Positions 35,101 through 43,385 of a DNA stretch of 64,000 nucleotides are shown piece after piece. The position numbers and the translations under genes are program-made. Numbering within the stretch: the stretch's first letter is position 1; the number at the start of each line of letters is the position of its first letter. The DNA is taken from positions 372,001-436,000 of the forward strand of contig NZ_VIRN01000064.1 of NCBI RefSeq assembly GCF_008107725.1, written 5' to 3'. The notes under the pieces were generated by a model. The model had not been told where the DNA came from. It saw only the letters and a program-made list of their open reading frames with translations, and did no database searches. The stretch is from Marinobacter sp. BW6. Its GTDB lineage: Bacteria > Pseudomonadota > Gammaproteobacteria > Pseudomonadales > Oleiphilaceae.

Positions 35101-36760
35101 CCCTGAGAATCGAATCGTTTTCGCCAATTCCCTCGGCAAGGCGCTCGAGGTAATACTCGATACTGGTGACCGCATCGGCCAGGATGTCCAGCTGCTTCCA
35201 GTCCGGGACCTGTTTGCTGCCCAGCAGAACATCGGTAATGTAGCGCTCAGCCGAGCCCAGCATACCGGCAACCCGATCCAGCGGGATCAGGCTGAGCCCG
35301 CCGCGAATGCTGTGCAGCAAGCCTGGAACGTGTTCGATTTCACGGGTATCCCATTGCGAAGCAATGAAATTCACAATGGCGGATTTAACCTGTTCCAGGG
35401 TATTTCGGGATTCACGGAGCAGCGCGCCGCTGGCCTCGCCCAGCTCCCTGGAGCCAAGGTTCACCGGGGCATCTGAGGATTCGTCTGCGGACGAGTCCTG
35501 TTGACCGTCACTATCCAGGCCCGCGAGACTGGCTTCGACGTAAAGCAGCGCGCCGGCGATGTCCATCAGGGTGCCATCGTCAACCTGTTCGGTCTGAGTG
35601 CTGAGTTTTTCAACCAGTTCGACCTGCTCGGTTACGACTTTCCGCGGTATACCCAGCCCCAGCACCGCCAGGGTATTGGCCACCTGGCGCAATCCCGGCA
35701 ACAAGTCTTCAAGCTCGCCGTTCTGGCGCAGCTCTGACCGGACAAAGAGGTCCAGCTGGTCCTTCAGTTTGGCCAGTTCTTCATTAAGCGCGCCGACAAC
35801 CGAATGGATGGCATCACGGCCTGGGCCGGATACCCGGGTTCGGGCGGCGTCAACATCGTCTTCTGAGGGCAGCGCTTCGTTCAGCTGGTAGGCATCCCGC
35901 AGGGCACTGACCTGGGGAGAATCCAGATCCCGGGCCCGGGCGACATAGTAGAGCAGGTGTTTGAGCAGCGCTTCCGGCGCTGGCTGCTGAAGAATATCGG
36001 CGTGCTCGTCGGTCAGTCGGCGAATTTCACTGTCGAGCTCACGGAGCAGGGATTTAACCGCCGCATTCACCGGATTAACGTGTGCCTGCAGTGTTTCCAC
36101 AAAGGCACTGGCCGCTTTCCAGAGCTCGCCCCGGGGGGTTTTCTGACACAATCGGATCAGTCGTTGAAGCACCTTCTGCATGTATTCGAAATGGGCATCA
36201 AGATCCGCTTCCCGGATGACGCCGGCCAGCGCAAACTGATACATCTGGCGCAGCTTTCGGATGTGGCCCAGGACCGTTGGGTCTTGCAGGCGCTGGGATA
36301 CCTTCCCGGTCACGGTGATTCGTGACGGGGCCAGGTCCGGTTTGAACAGCGAGGTATCAGACAGCAGAGATTCGCCACGGGCGGCCCGCAAGTCGTTAAG
36401 CAGCGGCAACAGCACCATCGGAAAATCGTCCTGGCTGCTGGCCAGATGCTCAAGGTACTGGGGCAGTTGCAGGATGGCCTGCATCAGGACTTCAACGGCT
36501 TCGTCGATATTGGCAACGGTTTCGTTGAGCACTGCCTGGGTGAGCTTTTCCATTTCCTCGGTGAGCAGAGCTGCACCGTAGAGCTCGACCATTTGCAGCG
36601 TGCCGTGTACCTGATGGAGATAATTCAGGCAGAAGCGCAGGCGCGCGGTGTCGTCACGATTCTCGACATACGCTTCCAGTGCATGCTGACCCTGGGTCAG
36701 CGTGTCCTGTATCTCTCCCCGAACCCAGTCGAGGGCGATGCTGTCATGGTGATTGCCCAT
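29156..36760 (-). CDS. chpA: Giant hybrid histidine kinase of type IV pilus chemosensing
   Basis: A kinase of about 2534 residues that phosphorylates PilG and PilH. The FimL-like N-terminus has His49 (HQVHG) and His near 483 (HSIRGG). Then come phosphotransfer modules with HTLKG at about residues 653, 829, 991, 1313, 1497, 1662 and 1801, and a degenerate one near 1130 where Glu replaces His. A Pro/Ala/Lys linker (about 1850-1910) leads to the dimerisation helix and the ATPase (HMLRNALDHGIE near 2117, RGVGMD near 2212). A CheW domain and a C-terminal receiver (ILLDIEMPRMDG, Asp near 2464) finish it. I start at ATG 36760, five bases after GGAG. An upstream GTG lies inside that site. Confidence 0.93.
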   Translation of the reverse strand: MGNHHDSIALDWVRGEIQDTLTQGQHALEAYVENRDDTARLRFCLNYLHQVHGTLQMVELYGAALLTEEMEKLTQAVLNETVANIDEAVEVLMQAILQLPQYLEHLASSQDDFPMVLLPLLNDLRAARGESLLSDTSLFKPDLAPSRITVTGKVSQRLQDPTVLGHIRKLRQMYQFALAGVIREADLDAHFEYMQKVLQRLIRLCQKTPRGELWKAASAFVETLQAHVNPVNAAVKSLLRELDSEIRRLTDEHADILQQPAPEALLKHLLYYVARARDLDSPQVSALRDAYQLNEALPSEDDVDAARTRVSGPGRDAIHSVVGALNEELAKLKDQLDLFVRSELRQNGELEDLLPGLRQVANTLAVLGLGIPRKVVTEQVELVEKLSTQTEQVDDGTLMDIAGALLYVEASLAGLDSDGQQDSSADESSDAPVNLGSRELGEASGALLRESRNTLEQVKSAIVNFIASQWDTREIEHVPGLLHSIRGGLSLIPLDRVAGMLGSAERYITDVLLGSKQVPDWKQLDILADAVTSIEYYLERLAEGIGENDSILRVAEDSLASLGFPVGAEPTWTETAAEDVPVVEPVEEQPETDVPAAPEESKSSDADLLDDEILGIFVEEAEEVLETIHEFYPRLRQNHDDREALTEVRRAFHTLKGSGRLVGATSIGELAWSVENLLNRVIDQTVRPTDDMFTLVDEVNARIPSLIREFKQGQTAGDVEELINRAEAMATTRRTDDEVVAEPEVPEVEDTTAFAGDEEQETQTPVEDEDTAEAVSEASDEDDLIDDEILEIFVEEAGEVLDTIREYLPMLLRQHDDRSALSEVRRAFHTLKGSGRMVGALVVGELAWSVENMLNRVIDGSIFMNDDIASLLEDVTTNLPALVEDFEKHRAPSVDTSSLEARANALANGEIPDASTMPAADSDGSEAVAESDTGATDAETGVADEDAVDPVLLDIFESETETHLQTLKDFLSAAGDKTSVTYTDDLSRALHTLKGSAHTAGIGPIAAVITPLERFVKESRAQNKRANRDVLSLIDSACDFLTQGLAQIRENPQASLPGTEAFLEKLDHLTDETLRSHSEEAPRQHPQQAPSQLVQLFLNEGLDIVLDADRILDHWAGNPGEMESLDPLRSELEQLTSGASEAGLGDVAALSGALKETYDEAARHDEAPDDTFFETVRAAHEQLINMMDQVAAGLATESSDDIVAALEGLKQASTPENQAPDAFEQEFTGDLEEIDLSFEMDETETPASDEPAAAEQPPLPETSESDDEMDEELAEIFLEEARDLVDSSAEALQNWSEDTRNLDILRLLQRDLHTLKGGARLADIPAVGDLSHELENLFEGLTEQRLSINDELSDLLFRCHDRLAGMVENLEAKEPPRPAPDLIGEIQAYMDNATGTRPVTNVASQDDDSEPDTNEEEQAPLPDVDEPVDSDLAATEADQTAEPEDGVADLSHLDPELVGIFLEEAYDLINSTGSALHTWTEDPSDRSVAAELQRDVHTLKGGARMAGVEAIGDLTHVLEDLFEKVAEGQLEASDYMNDLLFACHDRLAQMVEQAATQKPCPPADELVARVQSILRGEAMPTDTREEEPEQPAEAEQEVSAAEEAPEVSSFNETLTQASDDDLIGIFLDEGLEIYDAINECLNQWRDEPEELTGLTQLQQELHTLKGGARLSDVDPIANLAEAWSDALDPLISGSNNQKTMLGLSDRALGSLKAMLNSLEEGNKPSPDTRLIEEFQAAHEVASEETAAPREESEQEAIDPEVLEIFLEEAGEIMDQLEQLLDDWRKDPANHNFNQEAQRALHTLKGGARLSQLTQLGDKAHAFETRLIDLGGNAPDESQWQAITEDHDAIIALVADIRKGYESGSGVPEPAKAEQPAQAPAAPEPKKPEASAPPAKAEKPVAPAPKSGKSPAKARKQAADAQRAAQETIRVSAPLLDELVNLAGETSITRGRLEQQSSDFGHTLDEMAATIERLREQLRRMEIETEAQILFSAEKEHGPDYGDDFDPLEMDRYSSIQQLSRALTESSSDLADLRETLSDRVRDTETLLVQQSRINTELQEGLMKTRMIPFASMVPRLRRIVRQISGELGKKVDFDVRNAEGEMDRNILERMIAPLEHMLRNALDHGIENPADRKKAGKPETGEVTLSLTREGGDVVLRMIDDGAGIPSSVIRDKAIRQGMLREDEDLSEREVLQFILQPGFSTAQAVTQISGRGVGMDVVASEIKQLGGSLDIDSAVGRGTTFTVRLPFTVSVNRALMVSTGEDFYAIPLNTIEGIVRVSTYELEEYYKPDAPLYEYAGQEYRLQYLGSLLNSDHHPKLQGQALPLPVILVRGAEQPMALQVDNLMGSREIVVKSLGPQFSTVRGVSGATILGDGNVVVILDLPAMIRSDILSERQRLANLEKARESARYEEQATVVMVVDDSVTVRKVTSRLLERNGMEVITAKDGLDAVAQLQDHKPDIILLDIEMPRMDGFEVASFVRHDDNLREIPICMITSRTGEKHRERALAIGVNEYLGKPFQETELLETIERLTGRQ

Positions 36761-36771
36761 AACCACTCCGG

Positions 36772-37671
36772 TTATTCTTCGTCAGTCTGGCGTTTGATCC
36801 ACGCCAGCACATGTTCCGAGGGGACTCTCTGTAACCCGGGAGGCTGCCAGTCGGTCAGCTCTCCCTGGCCCAGAACCAGCAACCCCCCGGGCGCCAGCCG
36901 CTCTGCAAGTCGCTTGACAATTTCCCGTCGGCGCCAGCGACGGAAATAAATCAGCAGATTCTGGCAGAAGATAATGTTCATCCCGTGCATGGGTGCCTTA
37001 TCAAGATCCAGAACATTCAGTCTGGTAAAGCACACCCGGTCCCGGATGCTGTTCACAATTTCTACGGTATTCCGCTCGGCCGGGCGGAAATACCGGGCTT
37101 TCATGTCCTCATCCATTCCCAGCAGTTTGCGGGGATTGAACTGACCGTTCCGGGCTTTTTCGATCACAGGCTTGCTGATATCAGAGCCCGTAACACCGAA
37201 CAGCGGCTGCAACGCCAACTGGCTCATGCATTCATTCAGCACCATGGCCAGGGTATAGGGTTCCTCACCGGTGGAACATCCAACACTCCAGGCCTCCAGG
37301 GGACGCTTTTTCAACTGTTCCCTTGGCCGTGTCAGGACATAGTCGGAAACCAGGCGGAAAGCGTCCGGATCCCGGAAGAACCGGGTCTCCTGAACCGTGA
37401 GTCGATCCACCAGCGTTGACCATTCCCTGATCGCATCGGGCCCGGATACGATTTTTTCGTAATAGGCCTGATAGCTGCTGCAGCCGATTTCCCGCATGCG
37501 GATGCCAAGATTCGTTTCCAGAAACGAACGGCGCTCGGCCGACAGGGTTATGCCGGTTCGGTGTTCCAGCAGGGTTTGCCACTGGTTGAACTGCGCCTCG
37601 TCCATATCCGGGAGTCGGCGCAGTGACCAGATGCCCTCGGCAGGTGACAGGTTGTTATGCATTTGTGCCAT
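36772..37671 (-). CDS. pilK: Chp-system chemotaxis methyltransferase
   Basis: A 299-residue CheR-type methyltransferase that uses S-adenosylmethionine to methylate glutamates of PilJ. The N-terminal helical domain ends near RLTVQETRFFRDP, and the SAM-binding motif is WSVGCSTGEEPYTLAM (near residue 132). It continues with the NLLIYF loop typical of CheR. It opposes ChpB. The gene lies 27 bases after pilJ and 11 bases before chpA. No strong ribosome site precedes the ATG at 37671. Confidence 0.9.
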   Translation of the reverse strand: MAQMHNNLSPAEGIWSLRRLPDMDEAQFNQWQTLLEHRTGITLSAERRSFLETNLGIRMREIGCSSYQAYYEKIVSGPDAIREWSTLVDRLTVQETRFFRDPDAFRLVSDYVLTRPREQLKKRPLEAWSVGCSTGEEPYTLAMVLNECMSQLALQPLFGVTGSDISKPVIEKARNGQFNPRKLLGMDEDMKARYFRPAERNTVEIVNSIRDRVCFTRLNVLDLDKAPMHGMNIIFCQNLLIYFRRWRRREIVKRLAERLAPGGLLVLGQGELTDWQPPGLQRVPSEHVLAWIKRQTDEE

Positions 37672-37698
37672 AAACCGTCAACAGCCCTGGAACGGAAA

Positions 37699-39774
37699 TC
37701 AGCCCACCACCGGAACGTCGCTGTCTTCCTCTTCTTCGTGATCCGCCACGTCTTCTTCCGGCAGGGTGAAGCCGGCAACGGAGGACCGCAGCTCGGACGC
37801 CATTTCTGCCAGGTTACCGATAGACTTCGCAGTCGCATTGGTACCGGAAGACGTCTGAGACGTGATTTCCTGGATAACGTTCATGGTGTTGGAAATGTGT
37901 GCGGCCGACGACGACTGCTGACGTGCGGCGTTGGAGATGTTCTGGATCAGTTCCGCCAGAGACATGGATACGTTCTCGATTTCCTCGAGGGCGATACCCG
38001 CGTCCTGGGCCAGGCGAGCACCACGGACCACCTCGGCGGTGGTGTGTTCCATGGAGATAACTGCTTCGTTGGTATCCGACTGGATCGTCTTAACCAGTGC
38101 TTCAATCTGCTTGGTTGCGGCGGAGGAACGTTCCGCCAGGCGCTGAACCTCGTCCGCAACAACCGCGAAGCCCCGGCCCGCGTCACCGGCCATGGAGGCC
38201 TGGATTGCGGCGTTCAGAGACAGGATGTTGGTCTGGTCGGCAATGTCGTTGATCAACGATACGATGTCACCGATTTCCTGGGAAGATTCACCCAGACGCT
38301 TGATCCGTTTGGAGGTTTCCTGGATCTGTTCACGGATGTTGTCCATGCCGCGGATGGTGTTCTGTACCACTTCCGCGCCTTTCTTCGCGATCGCAACCGA
38401 CCGCTCCGCAACCGCAGAGGATTCGGCAGCGTTCGAGGATACCTGGTCGATGGACACGGCCATCTCGTTCACCGCAGCGGAGGCGCCGGCAATTTCCTGG
38501 GCCTGGTGCTCGGAAGCATCGGCAAGATGCATCGCAGTGGCCTGGGTTTCCTGGGCCGCTGACGCTACCCGTACGGCAGTACCACGAATCGCCTGTACCA
38601 ATCCGCGCATCTGGTCGATCGCGTAGTTGATGGAGTCGGCGATGGCACCGGTGAAGTCCTCGGTTACCGTGGCCTCAGTAGTCAGGTCACCATCAGCCAG
38701 GTCAGCCAGTTCGTCCAGCAGTCGCAGGATCGCGTTCTGGTTCTGCTCGTTCTGCTCTTGCGTCGTGGCGAGTCGGGCCTGGGCTTCGCGGTAAAGAGCC
38801 AGACCAATGAACACAACAATCGCGACCATGGCTGCCAGGATGGCAAAGGCCAGAGTCGGGCTGACCAGTCGTGAGCCGGATTGGGTCCGGAAGTTCTCGG
38901 CCAGTACTGAGAGCTCGGAAAGCAGAATCTCGGAATTCTGGAAGATGTCGCTGGCCGCAGTACGAACCTTGAAGAGGTCGGGAGAGGCCTCAAGGATCGC
39001 GTCTACGTTCTGGGAAACGAACTGGAACAGTTCATCGACGGCTTCGAGGCCGTAGATGGCGTCTTCATCATTTACCTGGGAGATGCCCATGGCCGGGTTG
39101 CCGTTCAGCTGGCCCTCGAGCACTCGGCCGAACAGGCTTGCGTCGCGACCGAAACGGTCGGCCGCAATAACCGCATCTTCATCACCGGAAAGTACGTTGT
39201 TGACCGAGCGAACAATACGCTCCGCCAGAAGTGACTGGCGCTGGGCCAGTGCAATCTGTTCGGCGGGTGCGCCGTTGTCGAGCAGGATCTGTACGATATC
39301 GTCGTACTCAACCTGCAGCTGCGGAATGGTTTCGTTCAGGGTCCGGGCGACCTCATGCAGGCCGAGCACCGCATCCTGGGTAGATAGGATGCTGTCGGCG
39401 TTTTCCCGCACGGTGTTCCAGTTTTCCTGAACGCCACTCTGTTGAGCCAGTTCACTCGGCGGCAGACCGGTTTCCGGGTTACCCTCGGTTACGTTGGTCC
39501 AGAGCTGCTGGAATTCGTCACGGGAGCGGCGCAGCTGGTTGAAGGCCTCGGCGGTTCCGCCGGCAGCCTCAGTCGCGTTCTTCGCAATCTCCTGAGAAAG
39601 CACCCTCAGCTCGGCGGTGTTGGCGATGTATTCCTGATCGTTCTGGCTGTCGTTGTTGATAATGAACAGCACGGCAACGAGCAGGATGGTGAGTGCGATC
39701 AGCGCGGCGATCAGGCCGGCAACCAGCTTGTTGCCTCCCTGTCCCATACTGAGTCTTCCGGCTCTGTTCTTCAT
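37699..39774 (-). CDS. pilJ: Type IV pilus methyl-accepting chemoreceptor
   Basis: A 691-residue chemoreceptor of the Chp system. Transmembrane helices at about residues 18-40 and 300-325 flank a large periplasmic region. That region holds two PilJ-type modules, each starting LRVLSQEIAKNATEA-like or LAQRQSLLAERIV-like. A HAMP domain is followed by the cytoplasmic signalling hairpin with the conserved tip DIADQTNILSLNAAIQ. PilJ senses pilus state through PilA and passes it to ChpA. It matches the P. aeruginosa protein in length and in the opening residues. GGGAG precedes the ATG. Confidence 0.94.
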   Translation of the reverse strand: MKNRAGRLSMGQGGNKLVAGLIAALIALTILLVAVLFIINNDSQNDQEYIANTAELRVLSQEIAKNATEAAGGTAEAFNQLRRSRDEFQQLWTNVTEGNPETGLPPSELAQQSGVQENWNTVRENADSILSTQDAVLGLHEVARTLNETIPQLQVEYDDIVQILLDNGAPAEQIALAQRQSLLAERIVRSVNNVLSGDEDAVIAADRFGRDASLFGRVLEGQLNGNPAMGISQVNDEDAIYGLEAVDELFQFVSQNVDAILEASPDLFKVRTAASDIFQNSEILLSELSVLAENFRTQSGSRLVSPTLAFAILAAMVAIVVFIGLALYREAQARLATTQEQNEQNQNAILRLLDELADLADGDLTTEATVTEDFTGAIADSINYAIDQMRGLVQAIRGTAVRVASAAQETQATAMHLADASEHQAQEIAGASAAVNEMAVSIDQVSSNAAESSAVAERSVAIAKKGAEVVQNTIRGMDNIREQIQETSKRIKRLGESSQEIGDIVSLINDIADQTNILSLNAAIQASMAGDAGRGFAVVADEVQRLAERSSAATKQIEALVKTIQSDTNEAVISMEHTTAEVVRGARLAQDAGIALEEIENVSMSLAELIQNISNAARQQSSSAAHISNTMNVIQEITSQTSSGTNATAKSIGNLAEMASELRSSVAGFTLPEEDVADHEEEEDSDVPVVG

Positions 39775-39865
39775 TTTCTGGCTCCCGGCCTCTTCAAGAA
39801 ATTGGCAAGTTTGTTTTTTCGGGTTTCAGGCGGTCAGAGTGATGTTCCTGCCATTGTCACCACCC

Positions 39866-40411
39866 TTACCACTGTGCGACGTCCAGAAATCGTTCGTCAT
39901 CGAGCAGATCGACGGCCGAAAACACTTTCCAGACTTCCTCGTTGCGTTCGTAACCGCCTGAGACAAACGGTCGAACGTTTTCAGGCACGCCCTCGGGCGA
40001 ATCCTTGAAACTGTCAGTCGCGAAATACTGCATGCCCAAGACACTGTCGACCACCAGCCCGCTAAAAATATCACCCTGTTCGACTACCAGTACGCGCCGC
40101 TCCCGCTGGCTTCGGGAAGAGCGGGGGATATCAAAAAAGCCGGCAAGATCAACCAGGGGCAGGAGGCGGCCGCGGACATTGGCCGCGCCAAGCAGAAACG
40201 GGCGAACCCCCGGTATGTGGGTGAAGCGGGGGACATGGAGGATTTCAGTGACTTCGCCCATGGGGGCAACGTAGCGTTCACCTGCGAGAACGAAGCCGAT
40301 GCCGTTCCACAGTTCAACGGCTTCCTGTTGTTCCGGCAGGCCGGCAGCCATGGACCGGCTGCGCGCGGCGATATCCGTCAGAACGGCAAAAGGGGCGGCC
40401 TGGGCGGACAT
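39866..40411 (-). CDS. pilI: CheW-like adaptor of the Chp system
   Basis: A 181-residue CheW-domain protein linking PilJ to ChpA. The motifs VGEVTEILHVPRFTHIPGV-like and LGAANVRGRLLPLVDL are those of CheW proteins, and SGLVVDSVLGMQYF follows. The start at 40411 has GGAG five bases before the ATG. It lies 20 bases after pilH and 91 bases before pilJ on the same strand, within the operon. Confidence 0.9.
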   Translation of the reverse strand: MSAQAAPFAVLTDIAARSRSMAAGLPEQQEAVELWNGIGFVLAGERYVAPMGEVTEILHVPRFTHIPGVRPFLLGAANVRGRLLPLVDLAGFFDIPRSSRSQRERRVLVVEQGDIFSGLVVDSVLGMQYFATDSFKDSPEGVPENVRPFVSGGYERNEEVWKVFSAVDLLDDERFLDVAQW

Positions 40412-40431
40412 GCGTACTCCACAGTTGGGGA

Positions 40432-40794
40432 TCAGGCAATCAGACTGTTGATTGTTTTGATCAGATCGTCTTCGTTAACCGGCTTGACCAGGTAACCCTT
40501 GGCGCCCTGACGGGTGCCCCATACGCGGTCGGTTTCCTGATCCTTCGTGGTGACGATCACCACCGGGATGGAAGCGGTTTCCGGTGCGCGGGTCAGTTGG
40601 CGGGTTGCCTGGAAGCCGTTAAGGCCGGGCATAACCACATCCATCAGAACCAGATCCGGGGTCTCGGCACGGGCCTTGGCAACACCGTCTGCGCCGTTGT
40701 CGGCGGTCAGCACTTCGTGCTGGTGTTTTTCCAGGATCGTGGAAATTTTCTTAACCTCGGTAGGGGAATCGTCAACAATCAGAATGCGGGCCAT
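40432..40794 (-). CDS. pilH: Twitching motility response regulator
   Basis: A 120-residue single-domain receiver. The acidic pocket is ILIVDDSPTE, the phosphorylated Asp is in DLVLMDVVMPGLNGF, and the switch residues are Thr in VIVTTKDQETD and Lys in GYLVKPV. In Pseudomonas, PilH counters PilG. It follows pilG by 32 bases and has GAGGAAA before the ATG. There is no DNA-binding domain. Confidence 0.92.
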   Translation of the reverse strand: MARILIVDDSPTEVKKISTILEKHQHEVLTADNGADGVAKARAETPDLVLMDVVMPGLNGFQATRQLTRAPETASIPVVIVTTKDQETDRVWGTRQGAKGYLVKPVNEDDLIKTINSLIA

Positions 40795-40826
40795 GGTTTC
40801 CTCGATGGTTCTTGGGGTCAGCAGGT

Positions 40827-41219
40827 TTACTGTTCCGCCTGTGGAACGTACTGGCGGATGGTATTGAGCAGCTCATCCTTACTGAACGGTTTGGTCAGAT
40901 ACTGGTCCGAGCCGACGATTCGGCCTTTGGCCTTGTCGAACAGCCCGTCCTTGCTGGAGAGCATGATAACCGGCGTCTTTTTGAAGGAGGAATTGTTCTT
41001 GATAAGTGCGCAGGTCTGGTAGCCGTCCAGTCGGGGCATCATGATATCAACAAAAATGATGTTCGGCTGGGAATCGGCAATCTTGGCAAGAGCGTCAAAG
41101 CCGTCAGTCGCGGTGATGACCTCACAGCCGACCTTTTTCAGAAGGGTTTCTGCGGTGCGACGTATGGTTTTACTGTCGTCGATCACCATGATCTTCAAGT
41201 TCTCGAAGTTGTCATCCAT
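40827..41219 (-). CDS. pilG: Twitching motility response regulator
   Basis: A 130-residue single-domain receiver, first gene of the Chp operon. The acidic pocket is IMVIDDSKTIRR, the phosphorylated Asp is in NIIFVDIMMPRLDGY, and the switch residues lie in VIMLSSKDG and YLTKPF. In Pseudomonas, PilG drives pilus extension and raises cAMP. A divergent 297-base gap separates it from gshB, as in pseudomonads. I see no sure promoter there, only AT-rich stretches with TATAAA-like hexamers. Confidence 0.92.
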   Translation of the reverse strand: MDDNFENLKIMVIDDSKTIRRTAETLLKKVGCEVITATDGFDALAKIADSQPNIIFVDIMMPRLDGYQTCALIKNNSSFKKTPVIMLSSKDGLFDKAKGRIVGSDQYLTKPFSKDELLNTIRQYVPQAEQ

Positions 41220-41459
41220 TGTCCAACTGCCTTGCGCTCAGCGACTGTCGTTATTTTAAAACGGGGGTTTTAACACAAACCTTAAGGTTCTTCTATAAAC
41301 CCCGCTCATTTATAGATTATCAATGGCCGGATAAAAAGTATTAGTTTGTGACCAAATGTACTTCTGCCCGCAACGTCACGTAACTGACTGAGGATTTCTC
41401 CGGATGCATTTGCGGCTCGGGTACAATACCATCTGAGATCACAGCATAGCACTTAATGC

Positions 41460-41491
41460 CCGGTCGGCTCTGCAGACCGGTTCGTGTTTTT
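41460..41491 (+). terminator. Hairpin with T-run in the gshB leader
   Basis: CCGGTC / GACCGG (41460-41465 and 41475-41480, 9-base loop) is followed by TTCGTGTTTTT, 26 bases before gshB. No gene upstream on this strand needs a terminator, so it may be a leader attenuator. The stem is only 6 bp, so the call is weak. Confidence 0.4.
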
Positions 41492-41516
41492 AACCCTCAG
41501 GAGTGCAGGAACGCCC

Positions 41517-42470
41517 ATGACCGTCAGACTCGGGATCGTGATGGATCCGATTGAAGATATCCACTTCAAGAAAGACAGCTCACTGGCCATGTTGCTGGCA
41601 GCCCAGAACCGTGGTTGGGAAATCGAGTACATGGAGCAACCGGACCTGTATCTCGATGGCGGTCGGGCCATGGCCCGCACCCGGGATCTGACCGTTCATA
41701 TGGATCCGGAAAACTGGTACAGCTTCGGGGCTGCTCGGGATCGGGCGTTGGGCGACCTGGATGTCATCCTCATGCGCAAGGATCCGCCGGTAGACCGGGA
41801 GTTCCTGATGGCCACCTATATACTGGAGGCGGCCGAGCAGCAGGGCGCGCTGGTGGTCAATCCGGCGTCAACGCTCCGTGACTGTAACGAGAAGCTGTTT
41901 GCCACCCAGTTCGAGGACCTGACACCACCGCTGCTGGTCAGCCGCTCGGCAAGCCGGTTCCGGGAGTTCTATGCCAGACACGGTGACGTCATCATGAAAC
42001 CGGTGGACGGTATGGGGGGGCATTCGATCTTCCGTATCAGGGAGAACGATTTCAATCTGGGGGTCATTATCGAAACCCTCACCAACTATGGCGCCCACCA
42101 GGCCATGGCCCAGAAGTACATTCCGGAAATCAGCGATGGCGACAAGCGTATCCTGCTGATCGACGGCGAGCCGGTACCCTACTCCCTTGCGAGAATACCC
42201 TCCCATGGAGAGAATCGGGGCAATCTTGCCGCTGGCGGCCGGGGCGAAGGTCGGGAACTGACTGCCCGGGATCGGGAAATCTGCGAACGCGTTGCGCCGG
42301 TGGTTAAAGAGAAAGGCCTCATTTTTGTCGGCCTGGATGTGATCGGTGATTATCTTACTGAAATCAATGTCACCAGCCCGACCTGCATCCGGGAACTCGA
42401 TGCGGCCTTCGGAATCGATATTGGTGGCCTATTAATGGAAGCGATTGCAAAGCGCCTGGGCCAGGCATAA
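41517..42470 (+). CDS. gshB: Glutathione synthetase
   Basis: A 317-residue ATP-grasp enzyme that joins gamma-glutamylcysteine and glycine to give glutathione. The N-terminal domain starts RLGIVMDPIEDI. The nucleotide-binding lid holds KPVDGMGGHSIFRI, and the metal and substrate site is in GLDVIGDYLTEINVTSPTC. The length matches E. coli GshB. The ATG at 41517 follows AGGA by seven bases. It lies next to tonB as in Pseudomonas. Confidence 0.94.
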   Translation: MTVRLGIVMDPIEDIHFKKDSSLAMLLAAQNRGWEIEYMEQPDLYLDGGRAMARTRDLTVHMDPENWYSFGAARDRALGDLDVILMRKDPPVDREFLMATYILEAAEQQGALVVNPASTLRDCNEKLFATQFEDLTPPLLVSRSASRFREFYARHGDVIMKPVDGMGGHSIFRIRENDFNLGVIIETLTNYGAHQAMAQKYIPEISDGDKRILLIDGEPVPYSLARIPSHGENRGNLAAGGRGEGRELTARDREICERVAPVVKEKGLIFVGLDVIGDYLTEINVTSPTCIRELDAAFGIDIGGLLMEAIAKRLGQA

Positions 42471-42518
42471 CCCGGTGATGACGGCTGGGCAGGTTTAACG
42501 ACAGGATCCGTATCAGGA

Positions 42519-43385
42519 ATGGCAGTTCAGGTAAGCGACTTCGACCGGTTTTCCTTCACCCTTTTCATGGCGCTGGCGGTGCACGCCATTGTGGTGCTTG
42601 GAATCACCTTTGCGCCCGAGCCGCCCCGTTCCTCCGCCCAGACGATGGAAATCACTCTGTCGCAGTTTGACGACGAGCAAGCCCCGGAGAAAGCGGACTT
42701 TTTGGCCCAGACCAGTCAGAAGGGCAGCGGTACTCAGGAAGAGGTCCGGGAAATGACCACGCCTCAACCGGCGGAGGTCAGCCAGCCGGAGGTGGCTCAG
42801 GTTCAGCCCGAGCCGCCGGCCCAGACCGAACCGCAGCCGCGTCAGGAAAAGCAGGTGGTACAGACCGAGAGTCGGTCCAGTCAGAAGGTTCAGCAGCCTG
42901 AGAAGCGCACCAAGCCGGAAGAGGAACCTCTGCCGGTTCGGGAGAAAAAGAGCCTGATGGAGCGCAGCCTCGAAATTGCCAGCCTGGAGGCCCGCTTCGA
43001 TGCGCAACAGCAGGCCTATGCCCGAAAACCCAGGGTGATGCGTGTTACCGCTGCCTCCACGCTCAAGTCCAGCAACGCCTGGTATGTTCAGAACTGGGTA
43101 AGCAAGGTAACCCGGGTGGGCAATATCAATTACCCAACCGAGGCGCGCAATGCCGGAATCTATGGCACACTGAGAATGCTGGTGTCGCTGAAGAAAGACG
43201 GCACCATCAAGGAGGTGGCTATTCTGCAGTCTTCCGGCAGTACCGTGTTGGACGATGCAGCAATCCGCATTGTCAGGATGGCCGCGCCTTTTGCACCGTT
43301 TCCGGACGAAATGCGGCAAGAGGTGGATCAACTCGAAATCATACGTACCTGGTCCTTCCAGCGTCGGGGGCTGACATCCGGATGA
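42519..43385 (+). CDS. tonB3: TonB energy transducer (TonB3-like)
   Basis: A 288-residue TonB protein. A single helix near the N-terminus (FTLFMALAVHAIVVLGITF) anchors it in the inner membrane. A Pro/Glu/Gln-rich periplasmic spacer (about residues 45-150) is followed by the TonB C-terminal domain (YPTEARNAGIYGTLRMLVSL, then SSGSTVLDDAAIRIV). In P. aeruginosa the copy at this location is tonB3 and affects twitching and pilus assembly. The ATG is preceded by a close AGGA and by another AGGA 12 bases up. Its TGA overlaps the next ATG. Confidence 0.88.
   Translation: MAVQVSDFDRFSFTLFMALAVHAIVVLGITFAPEPPRSSAQTMEITLSQFDDEQAPEKADFLAQTSQKGSGTQEEVREMTTPQPAEVSQPEVAQVQPEPPAQTEPQPRQEKQVVQTESRSSQKVQQPEKRTKPEEEPLPVREKKSLMERSLEIASLEARFDAQQQAYARKPRVMRVTAASTLKSSNAWYVQNWVSKVTRVGNINYPTEARNAGIYGTLRMLVSLKKDGTIKEVAILQSSGSTVLDDAAIRIVRMAAPFAPFPDEMRQEVDQLEIIRTWSFQRRGLTSG

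Noticed and set aside
41220..41330. Promoter of the pilG operon
   Set aside because: Several TATAAA-like hexamers and a 12-base palindrome (41278-41289) are present, but none has a convincing -35 at proper spacing.
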